Shown: positions 34,033 through 48,391, counted from the first letter of the stretch. The stretch is 64,000 bases of DNA from Zygnema cylindricum (GCA_037447655.1 JBBHKE010001973.1:1021954-1085953); one strand, 5' to 3'. The notes: a model not told the origin generated them from the sequence alone. A program made the numbers and translations.

Positions 34033-36601
34033 CTAAACCTCAAATTTTATTGGCATTGTCATCTCTTCTCCATATCCAAAATTCGTTCCCCTCGCCTTAA
34101 CTTCAATACTGGTTCGTCCAAAAAACATTGTAACTTCCACTTCTCTCTGTCTCCCAAGAGAAGTATCTGACATTTCCACAACAAAACTGCCTTCTAATAC
34201 CGCCCCTGGCTCGTCTACATATGTAGGATTCTGCGAATTGGTGCTATAAACTCTAATTGCCAATTGTGTTTGATAGGCCTCGGTCGGGTAAAAATTGTGT
34301 TTAATTGAAGCATTCATCTGCACAGTTTTTCCATTTCTCACAAAAATACTGAAACAGCCACTGCATTTAACCTCTCCGTAGCTTGTTATAAATTTTTTAC
34401 TGATTGGATGTACACCTGCCACAAAAGGTCTACAGGTCGAAATTCCATATGTTTTTCTTGAAATTCTTGAAAGTACTCTGCCAACATGCATGGTCTGTAA
34501 CAGGGCTCCATGACAAATGGCAGCACCAGGACTCGGCGGTACGATTATCTGTTCAACGGAACTGCTGAACTGTTCACGTAAACGGAGCATCAGATAACCC
34601 GATTCTGAAAATCCACCAACGGCCAATATGGCTTTACATCGTCCCGCAGCCGACAATTGGCTCTGAACCAGCTGCATTATTTTATTGACTGTGGGGTCAA
34701 AAATGTTTCTCATTGTTCCATATGGGAGTTCAATCTCCTCGAAATCATCGTCATCAAAATCACTTCTTCGACGACTCTCATGCAGCCTCCACGCAGCAGC
34801 AAGCTTTCGAGGAACTTCAAATAACTTAGGACTTCTTTCTCCCCTGTATATGAGAACAGGATGATCACATCAGTTAACGAGAAAACTAAAGATCAGTTTC
34901 TTCACTTGTACTATGTAGTTTTAGCAGGAAATTTTGCTACACCAGAATTCGTGTGAACAGAACTGAAATTTGGCACTAATTTCTGACACTGACACATAAT
35001 TAGAGTACAACAGGTGATCAACAAGGTAATGAAAGATTAAGGAGCATGTGAGTATCAACATATGCTCCTGTTTGTTGCTTCAATAAGTAGGCATACCCTA
35101 TACAATCAACAAACACATGCATCTGAATACATATGGATTCATATCCATACATAGAGATACATATGCATACATATAAATACGTATAAACACATAAGCATAC
35201 ATAAATATAAACATAAGTACTTCCTATCCATACATATAAGCATACATAAATATTAACATAAGTACTTCCTATCCATACATATTTTCCTTCGAATCAAAAG
35301 ACCAATAACGAGAATACATCAAGAAGTTAAAAAAAAAAAAGGCGATGAAACACAATAGTACACACAAACATGCACATTTTCAGCATAGTCTTGATAACAT
35401 GGTACAAATTTTAGTGTGGATTGCTACACAAAGGTTTAGAGTGCTACTGTAGTCCTTTTGCTAGAATTAAAATTGTTACAACATATGGAAAACAATTATC
35501 CACACTAAAATTGATTCTAAAAAGTCAATACTTTTGAACAAATAATAAATGAATAACAACCCTAAAACACGAACTCTAAACCTTTTTTTACAGAACAAAA
35601 GTTGAGCATGTAAAAACGAAGAAATCTTACCTGAAACTTCTCTTGATTTGATCCCATTGCTTCATCAACATCGTTCTTAACTCGGGATTCGTCGCAAGAT
35701 AATCATTCAAAACAGAAATTTTCTTCTCAAGGAACTTAAAAAACGCGTCATCAATGTAAGTCGATCCACACAAACCTCCGTCACTCCTTGTCACTTCCCT
35801 AACTTCCACACCATTTCCCGCCTTTTCATGAACCACAATATCCACCGTTCCTCCTCCCGCGTCCAAAATCAAAAACCTATCTCCCCTTTGAAACCTGACG
35901 GCCTGCTTTTTATGACAATACGCCGACGCCGCTTCCGGCTCCAGAATAATGTTGACGGCCGGCGATCCGTCCGGCGTCAAACCGGCAGCTTTCGCGATAT
36001 TCCTCATTCGCTGTTTCGCGCGGTCGCTCCAAATCGCCGGTACGGTCAACGCCCACTCTATATCCTGCATTCGCACGTGCGAACCAAAATTCTTCCTCAG
36101 TTCCGAAAGTACGAACTGTCCCATGCCGCGAATATAATATTCGATCGCCGCGTCGACTGTCACGGACTCAGGGAGAGATCCGCCGCGGAGTGCTGACGTG
36201 TCATTATCCGAAAGGTGAAGCTTGAACCGGGTAACTAGACGGCCGACAGTTCTTTCCGCCTGTACGGACTGACGGAGAGTGCCGCCGGAGTTTGAAATTT
36301 GCATGGCGCGATGGAAAGAGCTCAGATTCACGGAATTTGGATCCTCGCCGGCCTCCGACGCTCTGACGGCGTTATTTTCGCCGACAACTGCCGGCCATCC
36401 CCACGCACGTGCCTGCCAGGCGCCACGTGTATCTTTCACGTACCATATGGCAGTTGTGGTTTTGCAGTACGGCTGTGCCACGTGTTCTTGGAGCGGCCAT
36501 TCGTGGATGATGAATACTTCTTCCGGATTGGACCGTCGGGCGAAGGCTACGCCGGAAAACGTGGTGCCGAAGTCAAGGCCGACTACGTAACGGGAAGCCA
36601 T
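34033..36601 (-). CDS. HSPA12-like HSP70-family ATPase (copy 2)
   Basis: Exons 36601-35631 and 34843-34033, joined in phase 2 by a 787 bp GT-AG intron, give 593 residues. The start is the first ATG in frame (Met-Ala-Ser-Arg-Tyr). ATPase motifs are DFGTTFSG from residue 10, EPEAAS, DAGGGTVD from residue 247, and the VGGFSE adenosine motif early in exon 2. Compared with copy 1 it has about 25 extra residues after the GENNAVRA stretch, a Ser/Asn-rich insertion. It shares intron position and phase with copy 1, which indicates a common plant-genome ancestor for both rather than separate acquisitions. It lacks a signal peptide and the EEVD tail. The intron carries CATACATA-rich DNA (about 35120-35285). 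Chaperone clients are unknown. Confidence 0.9.
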
Positions 36602-37110
36602 GGCGGATCTGGGAGAGAGAAGGAGCGCGGAAGAGGAATGGGAGGGGGGAGAGTACAGTACAATAGTACAAGTACAGGAGATCTTTGGATAAAGCCGTAC
36701 GAGAGAGGACGATTGAGTTTGTTGATCGATTTGTCGGTTCACTGTTTGGTTCTCGCACTCGTCGACAAATTTTGCTTTGTCGTTTGGTACAGAATAGTAC
36801 AGTATAGTACAATATAGTACAGTGCCGTACTTAACTTTGGGCCAACGTATTGTTAAATGTTAAAATTTATGTCGCGAGGCAAATGTTCTTTGTTAACGGA
36901 GATCTCTCTGTTAAGCTTGTCGCACGTGTAACAGTTCGAATAACAGAATTCTATTGGTCGACTTTTCTGTTTCAGTTGGAAAAGTGCTCGCCATCCGTTG
37001 ACTCTTTCCGCGCCAATATATGGGGTTCGTTGTTACGTTCGTAATTTTTCCCTGAGTGTGGGATAGGCGACATAATATTCTCGGTTTTTCTGAATCCGGA
37101 GGATTGACCG
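36602..37110 (-). promoter_or_regulatory. Upstream region of HSPA12-like copy 2, conserved in copy 3
   Basis: Extensive similarity to 49948-50430 upstream of copy 3. Shared boxes include AGATCTTTGGATAAAGCCG, GTACGAGAGAGGACGA, TTTGTCGGTTCACTGTTTGG and CTCGCAC. The conservation reflects duplication of the gene with its promoter. Individual elements were not resolved. Confidence 0.6.
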
Positions 37111-39500
37111 ATTCTCGACAGCTGTTCGATCTACGTATCGCAACCGTCAGATCCACAATCCAACAAGTGTGTACGTAGAAAAGATGTTTCAAGTGGCGAA
37201 AAAAACATTGACGCTAATAGCGATTCGCGGTGGTGTTGTAGCGTTTCTGACAGATTTTCCGAAAACGACGCCAAGCGATGTAACCAATGAGAGCGAAGAC
37301 CGAACTGACATCGAAGGCGTATTTTCTTTTTTCGCATTCTGCTGCGACGATTCTGCCGCGATGCGTCGCAAAATACGTCAAGCGTAGAACATCGCACTTA
37401 AAAGGCACGAAATCGCACGAAATCTAATAGTACGAAATCGAGCCGCACGAAATAGAGTCGAACGAAATAAAATTAGCTCACAAAATCACAGAGCAGCGAT
37501 GTTTTGTAAAAAGGTTTATTTCGTATGCGATGAAACTGTCGACTTGTTCTTTTTCAGGAAATTGGAATTGTGTATTTAGAGCGTTTGACAAATGTTTTGC
37601 TCAAATGTTAGAGGCTCATTGGGTATTAATTTTCTAAATTCCCCTCATTTCCTCCTCCTTCCTCCTTTCCTCCTTCCTCCCCTCCTCCCCCCCCCTCCTC
37701 CCCCTCCCTCCCCTCTCCCCTCTCCTTATCTCCCTCCCTCCCCTCTCCCCCTCCTCTTTCCCCCTCCCCTCCATCCTTCAATTCTTCCCATTATCGGAGA
37801 TTTTCGTTTCAGGATCAGGATCATCATGGATCTTCCCGAAATCAGAAAAGGAAGGGAAGAAGATGGGGAGAAGACACTTCACTAATTTATTTCAAAGGCT
37901 AAAACTTATCTGACAAAAGAAGATGAGAAAAAGATTACCAAGAAGCTTGAAATTTTTGCCACGTGGAACCTCCCAAACAAGGGGGGGTGGCTCCTTTATC
38001 TTACTCTCTCTTTCTCTTATTCCCAAAATTTAAATCACTTTTTTAAATATTAAAACACCAAATATTGTCATAAAAAAAACCACAAGTATTTGAAGTACTG
38101 CCATAATTTTATTTCCCTGTAAGAGAGGGCAAGAGGAGGAAGAAAAATTGAGTACAAGAACAAAGAACATTATTGTGAGTAAACTTTGATTTCTTTCGCA
38201 TACGACAAAACTAGACTAGTCATGTCAATAAAACAAAATAGTACACCAAACAAAAACCGGAGGCGTCAAAAATGCACTTTTTCACTCCAAACGTCACTTG
38301 GTACGGCCGCACGAGTGAATGCAGCTCAATCCGTACGGTCCGTACGTAGGTCGTCACGATGCTCATGAATTGATTCTTAGATATCGAGCGATATTCGCAA
38401 TTTCACAGGAGCGGCATTCAACATTTTGAAGCACTTCATTAGTTTTAAAGTAGAGTCGTTCCCTTCAACATGTTGAATTTTTATTTTATGTTTGAAAATA
38501 ACCAATGCTGATTAGACTTCAACGGAGTTGTCTTCAACGGCTCCGTTTGAGTCACAAACATTTCTGCGTCCGTTGAAAGAGGCGTATCTTTAAAATAAGA
38601 AAATGCAACAAGACGAGCCGCTAAAATGCGCATTCTTCCACCATATTGAAATGCTGTCAACTTGTGATTGGATTGGGGATGAGTTGATGTCGAATTGAGG
38701 CCGAATTGCGGTAGGCCAGCAGAGAAATTGGGGTACATTTCTGATTCAATTAAAAATCAATTCGGTTTGATTGGGGATGCAATCAAGATGACTTAAGGCT
38801 GAATCCCAGTAAATTTGAGTTTGAATTTAGTAATTGTTAGTTGTTGTTGTGCTGGATAGAAATCAGAGCCAAACTGGGTCGAAAACTAGAATTAAATTAA
38901 GGTTGAATTGGAGGCAAATTATAGAATAATTCAGGCTAAAAATGGAATTGCGGCTGCATTGGATTTGAATTAATGTTGAAAATAAGCTAATTTAACAGTT
39001 TGATGAGACACAAAAAATGTTTCGTCTTCTTTAAAGAATCACAAATGTAAATTCACAAATATCATCAGAAGAAAGCACCCTTTTCTTTTTTTTCAACCTT
39101 TCCCTTTTTCCTTCATTGGTTTTAGGCACATTTTTAAACAAATCTGCTCGCAACCGCTCCAATCACCCCAGTTATTTATTAATGCGAATTATATTTGAAT
39201 ATGGAAACTTTGATAGAGTGATAAACACACGCAACTAGTCCCGTCACTGGCCGGTAATTGCATCAGGAAAAAAAATAGTATGACTCATGTAATTTACTGT
39301 GCAATATTGCGAGTACTGTGTTTAACCCTCTAAATCCCATATTCAAACGAGTCTTAAGGGACTCATTAAAACACACTTTTTCTACGTGTCATTCACATCG
39401 TTTGCAAAATAAGAACATCTGAAGATAAGAGGTTTGCTGTAAATTCTTCCTTCGAGGTGCTATACAAAAAGCTTATTTAAAAAAAAAACACATAATACAC
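37111..39500. other. Intergenic, no gene seen
   Basis: Contains the right end of a CACCG-family MITE (ACGCTAATAGCGATTCGCGGTG near 37212-37233), a CT-rich microsatellite (37640-37785), and degenerate TTGAATTGAGG-type repeats at about 38655-38980. No coding frame has family support. Confidence 0.6.
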
Positions 39501-41460
39501 TATAATCCATTTGCAAATTTGCGATCTTTCACCAATTCAAATGAGTATTAGTGAAGATGTGTTAAACGGTAATACCATTCACCAATTTGCACAAGGTATA
39601 ACACTTCACAGATAAACAGTTAAAGAAGAAATCGAATCCTCAACCTTACAATATCAAATAACATTTCAAATGCCATTTCATTTCATAATTTACAACAAAT
39701 CAGGAGTATGTCGACCGACCTTTCTAAAGAGAAATCTGAAACTACAATCTACATTCTAAACCTTTACAAGTTTTATTACTTTTTCAACATCTGCTGAACC
39801 TCTAAACCTCAAATTTAATCGGCATCGTCTTCTCTTCTCCATATCCAAAATTTATTCCCTTGCCTTAACTTCGATACTCGTTCGTCCAAAATACATTGTA
39901 ACCTCTACTTCTCTTTGTCTCCCGAGAGAAGTATCAGACATTTCCACAACAAAACTGCCTTCTAATACTGCCCCTGGCTCGTCTGCATATGTAGGAGATT
40001 GAGAATTGGTGCTATAAACTGAAATTGACATGCTTTTATGATGGGCCTCGACCGGGGTGAATTTTTGTTTAACTGCAGCGTTCATCTCCACTGTTTCTCC
40101 ATTTCTCACAAAAATACTGAAACAGTCACGGCATTTAGCCTCCCCGTAGCTTGTAATGAATTGTCTACTTATCGGATGCACACCTGCTACAAAAGGTCTA
40201 GAGGCTGCAATTCCATATGTTTTTCTTGAGATTCTTGAAAGTACCTTACCAACATGCATCGTCTGTAGAAGGGCTCCGTGACAGATGGCAGCACCAGGAC
40301 TCGGCGGCACGATTATTTGTTCAACAGAACTGTTGAACTGTTCACGTAGCCGGAGCATCAGATAACCCGATTCTGAAAATCCACCAACAGCCAAAATGGC
40401 TTTACATCTTCCGGCAGCCAACAATTGCCTCTGAACGAGCTGCAGTATTTTGCTTATTGTTGGGTCGAAAATGTTTTTCATTGTTTCGTAGGCGATTTCA
40501 ATCTCCTCAAAATCATCGTCATCAAAATCACTTCTTCGACGACTCTCTTGCAGCTTCCACGCAGCAGCAAGCTTTCGAGGGATTTCAAATGTCTTCGAAC
40601 TTCTCTCTCCCCTGTGAAGAGAACAGGATGTCAGTCAATGAAAAAACTACAGCTCAACTTCTTGTTGCATACATTTCTGAAACGATTTTCTAATTGTCGT
40701 TGGAGGAAATACCTCTGCACCAGAATTCATGTGAACGGCACTAAAAGTTGGCACTAATTTCTGACGCTAACACATGTTGGAGAGCACAATGGGAGATCAA
40801 TACAGTAATGAAAGACTAAGGAGAGCGTGAATATCAATAAAGGCTCCTCTTTGTTGCTTTAATGAATAGGCATGCCCCATATTATCTATAACCACATTTG
40901 CATTCATGTCCTAAACTCATGCATTCATATACATACACATAGATACATATACAGTCATATAAATACGTATACATACATGAGCATATACATAGAATAGTTC
41001 CTATTCATACATATTTTCTTTCAACTACGGTAGACCAATGACGGAGAATCTTCCTCTACACTACATCAAGGAGTAAGAAAAGAACAGCAAAAGGTGATGA
41101 AGCACAACATTACAGTCAAATGTGCACACGTTTTTTACATAGTCTTGATAATTCGTACAAATTTTAGTGTGGACTGCTACGCGAGTTTAGACTGATAGTC
41201 CTTTTGCTAGAATTTAATAATTACAACTTATCGAAAGCAATCATCCACACTCAAAAATAACAATATTAACATACAAAAAAGTATGTATCAATTCAATAAC
41301 ACCCAAAACCATTAACCTTTCATTTCTAGGACAACAATTCCACATGTCAAAGATAAAAAAAACGTACCTGAAGCTTTTGCTTGATCTGATCCCACTGCTT
41401 CATCAAAGTCGTCCGAATCTCGGGATTCGTCGCAAGATAATATTTCAAAACACAAATTTT

Positions 41461-41941
41461 TAGTGTTGTGTATCGGTAAGGATTTGCCGAGAACCGATAT
41501 GGGCCATTTTTCGGTTAGCCGATAATCGATATATCGGTATGAAGATATATGTACGGACATTTCATATAAACGTATGGCAGGTTCACCCAACTGTACGTGT
41601 TATTGCCCCGACGCGCCCTACTCTCAACCCCTATCTACCGAGGTGCCTACCAATCAGATCATTTGTACAAGCCGAAAGTACAGTAGCCGGCATAAGATAT
41701 GTACAGCTTTAGTACGGCTCCACTTAAAATGATGTACCTTTTACAACCGACGCCATGGTTTTGTCCCTTTTTTCCTTGGGATCCACTGGAAACCTGCCAC
41801 GTGTACTCCAGACAAAAAGTACAAAAAGTACAAATATAAGTACAAAAAGTACAAATATATCGGTAACGCTGACCGTTCGATAACCTATAACTATCGGTAT
41901 CGGTATTATCGCGATAAGTTTTTTACCGATACACAACACTA
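41461..41941. mobile_element. hAT-like element in exon 1 of HSPA12-like copy 3
   Basis: Ends TAGTGTTGTGTATCGGTA and TACCGATACACAACACTA are perfect inverse repeats. Flanking 8-mers CAAATTTT (41453-41460) and CTAATTTT (41942-41949) differ at one base. It is 481 bp, non-coding, and similar inside to 31393-31822. Confidence 0.9.
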
Positions 41942-42763
41942 CTAATTTTCCCCTCCAGAAATTTGAAAAACGCGTCATCGATGTACGTCGATCCACACAA
42001 ACCGCCGTCACTTCTTGTCACTTCCCTAACTCCCGCCGCATTTCCCGCCTCCTCGTGAACCACAATCTCCACCGTTCCTCCGCCGGCGTCCAAAATCGAA
42101 AAACCTATCTCCCCTTTGAAACCTGACGGCCTGCTTTTTGTGACAATACGCCGACGCCGCTTCCGGCTCCAGAATAATATTAACGGCCGGCGATCCCTCC
42201 GGCGTCAAACCGGCAGCTTTCGCGATATTCCTCATTCGCTGTTTCGCGCGGTCGCTCCAAATCGCCGGTACGCTCAGCGCCCACTCTATATCCTACATTC
42301 GCACGTGCGAACCGAAATTGTTCCTTAGTTCGGCCAGTACGAACTGTCCCATGCCGCGAATGTAATATTCGATCGCCGCGTCGACTGTCACGGATTCGGG
42401 GAGAGATCCGCCGCGGAGTGCTGACGTGTCATTTTCCAAAAGGTGGAGCTTGAAACGCGTAACTAGACGGCCGACAGTTCTTTCCGCCTGTACGGACTGA
42501 CGGAGAGTGCCGCCGGAGTTTGAAATTTGCATGGCGCGATGGAAACCATGTCCATGTCCAGGTTCACTGTATTAGGGTTTTTGGCGACTTCCACCGCTCT
42601 GACGGCGTTATTTTCGCCGACAACTGCCGGCCATCCCCACGCAGGTGCCTGCCACGCGCCACGTGTGTCCTTTACGTACCATATGGCAGTTGTCGTCTTA
42701 CAATAAGGTTGAGCCACCTGTTCCTGGAGCGGCCAGTTGTGGATTGTAAATACTTCTTCCGGA

Positions 42764-43441
42764 TGTAGGATCTTAAACAAAAGAGTTTCTCTTAAAATAA
42801 TTCATAAAACATAAATCATTACACAGTGGAAGCTCATAAAAGACAAGAGGAATATTCAGCCAAAAAGATTTATAAGTGTTCTTGGCCGAAGCCTCTTTAC
42901 ATCATCTCTCTTCTCTCTTTTCTCTCTTCTCTATCCTCTTTAAATAATCTTTTACTCCAATATCAAATCCTCTATGATTCAATCATGTAAGATACAATTG
43001 ATAGATTTGATTAATTCTATCGATACTCTGCACATGTACACTGCTGCCTATATATACTCGCTACTCTGCACTAAGAGACAACAAGATAAGACAAGCAGAA
43101 CTTAGCGTAGCGACGAAGTCTGTCCCTAGCTGACTGTGCACTCTTCAAATGAAAGTTCCACGAAGGAAGGCGCACACGCTTCTTCCTTCAAAACGACAAA
43201 CTCCAAAATGTTGATTTAGACACGTGTCGCTTCACGAACACACCTGCTCGCAAAATGAAACACCTGCGCACGAAATAAACAAGTGACGCGAAACGAAATA
43301 GTATGTTTCGTTCGCGGACATCTAAAGTACAGTCGCGAAACGAGGTCGTACTTTTGTATGATGACGCGACAGTTCGCGTCAAACAAATTCAAGTTGGAAT
43401 GACGCTTCGCGAAATGTCGCGAAAACGACAATATCCCAACA
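42764..43441 (-). repeat. 3' LTR of copia-2
   Basis: Read on the minus strand it starts TGTTGGGATATTGTCG and ends CCTACA. A TATA-like TATATATAGG lies about mid-LTR (near 43052). Confidence 0.93.
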
Positions 43442-43474
43442 ATCCCCCTCTTATTGTCGGATTCGCCAAACTCT

Positions 43475-46356
43475 TCAAAATAATCCAAGTTTTGGTCGCC
43501 CCCTCCCAAACACATCATGCGTGGCAGCCTTTGTCAACAAATCAGCCGCCTCCTCTTTTGTTGGAACGTATGAAAATACAATCTCGTTCGCCGTAACCAA
43601 ATCTCTTACAAAATGCCATTCGATCCTGATGTGTTTCGTCCTCTTGTGAAACACAAGATTTTTCGCCAACGCCATAGAACTCATGCTGTCAGAATAAATT
43701 GTCATACAACCAATAGAAATGCTTAACTCACGTAACATCTCCTTAATCCAAATCGAAGCCTTAGCTGCATGACACGCAGCCATATACTCAGATTTTGTGG
43801 AACTTCACGCAACCGTAGGTTGTAGCCTAGAACTCCACGAGATCGCAGCTCCTCCAAAAATAAATGCATATCCTGACGTGGACTTACTTGAATCAAAATC
43901 GCCGCCCCAATCCACATCACAATACCCAACACACTCCAAATAATTTTTGTTAGAAGTGAATAAAAGTCAAAGATCAATCGTACCAACCAAGTATCGAAAG
44001 ATACGTCGTACGGCCTCCCAATGCGCCTGCTTTGGCTCGTGACAATAAAGGTTGACGATAGAAACCGCGGCCGAAATATCTGGACGAGTACCAACGTTAA
44101 GGTACATAAGTGAACCAACCGCCTCTCGATAAGGTACGTCGATCGAATCCTCCTCTTGAAACTTACGAATGTGTAGATTTGCATCCAACGGTGTAGAAAG
44201 CGGTTTCGCGTCAGTCATACCGAATCTCTCCAAAATCTCCTTACAATATTGAGCTTGACTCAATTTAATGTTCCCCTCCTTGTCACGTATCACTTCAATC
44301 CCCAAAATATAGCGTACCTCTCCAAGATCTGTTACTTTGAAATGTAAACCAAGATAACTTTTCAACTCATCAATGCGCTCTAACTTGTCACATGCCATCA
44401 AGAAATCATCCACATAAGCGGAAAAGATGATTTGATCAACTCCTTCACCTTTCACGTAAACTCCACAATCGGACGTAGTCCGTACAAATCCAAACTTCAA
44501 TAGCACTTGATGAAGTCTCAAATACCAAGTGCGTGGTGCTTGTTTCAAACCATATAATGATTTTCTCAAACGCCATACATTTCCTTCCTGCAAAGGAGAG
44601 ACACATTCCGGTACCTTCATATATACCTCTTCCTCCAACTCACCATTTAAAAACGCGGTTTCAACTTCCATTTGATGGACGTGCTTCTTCCCCATCGCTG
44701 CAATTGCAATAATTATCCGTAGTGAGTCGAACTTCACCACGGGAGCATAAGTCTCCTTAAAATCGATTCCCTCACGTTGTTGGAACCCCTTACACACAAG
44801 CCTCGCCTTGTTCTTAATTATTTCACCCGACACTCCAGTTTTGGTTTTAAAGACCCACTTTGCATCAATCTCTTTTTTCCCCTCCGTTAATTTTACTTCC
44901 TCAAAAGTTTGATTATCAACCACCGACTTAAATTATTTCTCCCACGCCGGTTTCCACTTACTCTCCCAATCGGTCGACCTCCTTGCCTCGACATAAGATT
45001 GAGGGTCGTTGATCATATTCTCCGTAAGTGATTGCTACAAAAGAAACTCTGTCTCCTTAGCACCGGAAAGAAAATAATGTGAATTTGATGCATTTTCCCC
45101 TTTTCGATCGTAAGTGAGTTTCTCCGGTTTCTTCCCCTTTGTAATCCGAGAGCTCCTCCTAATAACTTGCTCCTCCTCCTTTTCCTCTTTCTCTTCCTCA
45201 GATTCAATTTCAATTTCCTTCTCACTCGATTTAGAACTCAATTTAGAGCTTTGAGATTTCCGAATGTTTGAAGGCACTCGGGAATCCAAAGATCCATTAC
45301 TCTTACTTCCAAATTCAATTTCAACCGATTTTTTAAATTCTTTTTCTTAGTTTTCTCCTTCGATTCCACATCGGATTCCGAGTCCCCAATGTAGGCAAAA
45401 TTCTCAATTTCACTCTCCTCATAAAAATCCAAATTCTCTTTAAATTTCCCAACGGAATTCATGGCGGATTTGAGATCCTCATGAAAATTCACATTCCGAG
45501 ATTCCTCCACGGTGTGACGAGCCGGATCATACACTCGGTACAAATTCCCCTTCGCACTATAACCAACAAAAATTCTCGGCCAACACCTTGGAGCAAATTT
45601 CCCCTTCCTCTTAATTGATTCCACATAAACCGTAGCATGACACCCCCAAATTCTCAAATGATGAACCGTGGGCTTTCTCCCACTCTATAACTCCTCCGGT
45701 GTTTTACTTCCGGAAACCGAAGTGAGTCTTCGGTTACAAATATAATTCGCCTTAAGAATCGCATCTCCCCACAAAAACATCTCTCGTCCGGAGCTATGAA
45801 CCATCGCACGGACCATTTATTGTAAGGTACGATTTTTTCTCTCGGCCACTCCATTTGACTCCGGAGAATAAAGCGCCTTGAATTGATGCCTTATCCCCCA
45901 CTCCTTGCAATACCCCTCAAAAACAACAAACTCCCCTCCATTGTCCGAACGAATGGACTTAAGCTTCTTATCAATTTGCCTTTCGGCCATCACATGCCAT
46001 TCTTTAAATTTTTCAAATACATCCGATTTCTTTTTTAATAAATACACCCATGACTTCCGAGAGAAGTCATCAACAATTGCCAAAGTATACTTATTACCTC
46101 CAATTGTCTCAGGTTTAATATGTCCACAAAGATCGATGTGAACAACCTCCAAAGGACTTTGAGCTCGATGCTTGATGTCTTTATTTGGATGGGATTTCCG
46201 AATTTGACGTCCTTTGCTACATCCTCCGCATCCGTTCACCTTCTCACCAGATGCGAGGTCCAAAACCCTCACCAAAGAATGACGAATCATCTTCTTCAAA
46301 CTTACCTCAGATGTGTGACACATTCGATGATGCCATAAGGTAAGATCACCTTTCAA
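43475..46356 (-). pseudogene. Copia-2 integrase, reverse transcriptase and RNase H, broken
   Basis: Pieces in order on the minus strand: integrase 46356-45817 (HHRMCH zinc region, SDNGGEF, NGVAERKNR), a stop, integrase tail 45854-45238, a charged linker to about 45035, RT 44923-43967 (KWVFKTK, KARLVCKG, SAYVDDF, LYGLKQAPR), then RNase H across a shift at about 43980-43780 (AACHAAKASIWIKEML; HIRIEWHFVRD) to 43475. At least four stops or frame changes prevent one polyprotein. Similarity to copia-1 is clear throughout, so both belong to one lineage. Confidence 0.9.
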
Positions 46357-46476
46357 CTCCGAAATTTGATGTGAAATTCCCTCGGTGGGAACTTTAGATT
46401 TCGGCCTCCTCCATAAGAGCCGACTATGATTCGCATCCGTTACAACTCCTTCTCCAATTACATTCCCCTTCTTATT

Positions 46477-47400
46477 TCAAATCTCGATAGATTGATCACC
46501 TCTCGCAAGTAAGCTTCCACCACTCTTTTGGATTTGTGGAACTCTTAACAAATTGACCGAACCGTTCGGAATGTAAAGAGTATTTTGAAGACGATACTCC
46601 GTCGATCTCTCTTTCCCGTCATTATCCCATGAAAGAAGATCAAGCCGAACCATGCCAACCGTACCAACCGAAATGACATGGCCGCTTGCAACCGTAATAA
46701 ACTTTGGAACCGTAAGTTCCCTCATATCATCAAACAAGGTAGCATCCGTGCAAACATGGTGAGATGCCCCCGTATCAATGATCCACTCTTTCTCCAAATT
46801 TCCTCCACTACTTACCGAATCAAGGGTAAGGTTAAGAACAGGAAAATCATCACCGGTTTTATTACCATAGTCAAAGTAATTTGCATTACCATAACCACGA
46901 CCACCACCGCGGCCTCCTCCTCGGCCGCCACCTCGAGCACCTCTATCACTTCCTCTACTTCCTCTTCCACTTCCGGAATCTCCACTCTTTGCATAACATT
47001 GAGGGATCGTATGCCCCCACTTACCGCAAAAATGACATTGCTTATCCTTATCCGGACAAGATGAAGACAAATGTCCAAGCCGGTTACACCGATAGCATGT
47101 CACATTGGAAAGATCCGAAGGGACTTTCGGTGGACGACCTTGCTCCCTCTTGTTGCCTCGACCGCCACCACCACCTCTCGGGCCACCTCCTCTACCACCT
47201 CTACCACCTCTACCACCTCCTCTACCACCGGCATAGTTAAGATCCGGGGTTTCGGGAGTAGTAGAGTTTAGAACTCCTCCTCCACTTGAAGAAGCCAATG
47301 GAGTTCCCTCCGACATTTTGATAAAATTAACGGTAAATCGGAAAGTATTATCCGCCTTCGCTCGTAAAATAGCTTTAAGATGCGAAAGCTTGTCCGGCAA
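46477..47400 (-). pseudogene. Copia-2 Gag C-terminus and protease
   Basis: Contains a Gly/Arg-rich region, two CCHC knuckles (CYRCNRLGHLSSSC and CHFCGKWGHTIPQC) and the protease site IIDTGASHH. The frame ends at a stop near 46477, before the integrase part. Confidence 0.88.
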
Positions 47401-48358
47401 AGCATTAAGAAAAACGCTTCATTTATCCGCATCCAACCATACACTCGGCACATTGTTGAGTAATTGCTCGAGTATACATATTGAAAGCGCTTCACGGCAT
47501 CATCCATCAATTATTTGACTTGAAGCTTTAAAATTCATAAAGTCCGCTTGGTCATATTGACCCTTGTGGCTCAACGCCTTCAATTCATATTGTTTCCTCA
47601 AGTGCTTGCCAACACTTCATAATTCGTTCCGTGAGCGAGGAAATGACTATTTAGCACGGAAGAGAGTGCAATTCTTTCTCCAATTTGGTATTAATCGCTC
47701 AGGACCAAGATCAGCCGGAATTTCCACAAACTTTTCCAAAGGAAAAGATGTCTACTCTCCTCTTACACTTCACTATTTATCCATCATCGCCCTGGACTCG
47801 CCAGGCCAGAGTCAACGCTCCGTTTTAACAGGCTTTTACCTGGGCCAATCATTGATCAGCAAAGACTCAGACTGACCAATGCAAAAACGTGCGAAATCTC
47901 TTACTAACTACTTAGCGCTTTACTAACCAATCAAACGTTACGTTTCACTACGTAACATTTACGTGCAAAATTGCGCGCCAAACGAAACGCGACTTCGCAC
48001 GATCGTGCATAACAAATTTCGCACGCGAAACTTCCTACGAAATTCCCTTAAGTGAAAGTGACGTTTCGTACCAAAATTTGTACGAAACGAAGTACCGTGC
48101 ATACTAAACGTTTCATTAGAACTTTATGAAACGTACGCGCGTAATTTCGGTACTAATTTGACCCTTAACGTTTCAATGATACCCACTTGTTATTTAGACC
48201 CCACGCTGTCACCTAAATACACCCATCGCTATAACTTTTAAAATATAACTCCAAATAGCGTGATTCTTTTGCGGGCGTCTACCAAATTTAGTACTCTATA
48301 ATCATAACACCTAAATACCCCTTTATAAACAAGTTCGATCCGCTATTGCTGTTACAGA
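47388..48358 (-). repeat. Insertion with a partial gag duplication in copia-2
   Basis: The stretch 47388-47690 repeats 48360-48620 of the gag gene, with many scattered one-to-three-base insertions. About 670 bp of unrelated sequence (about 47690-48358) separates the two. Both copies share the TTTATCCGCATCC segment and its in-frame stop. The origin is unclear: aborted template switching, a nested insertion, or assembly error. Confidence 0.7.
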
Positions 48359-48391
48359 AAGCTTGTCCGGCAAAGCATTAAGAAAAACGCT

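Noticed and set aside
46678-47271. Plus-strand Ser/Thr/His-rich frames
   Set aside because: Shadows of the Gly/Arg-rich Gag region encoded on the minus strand.
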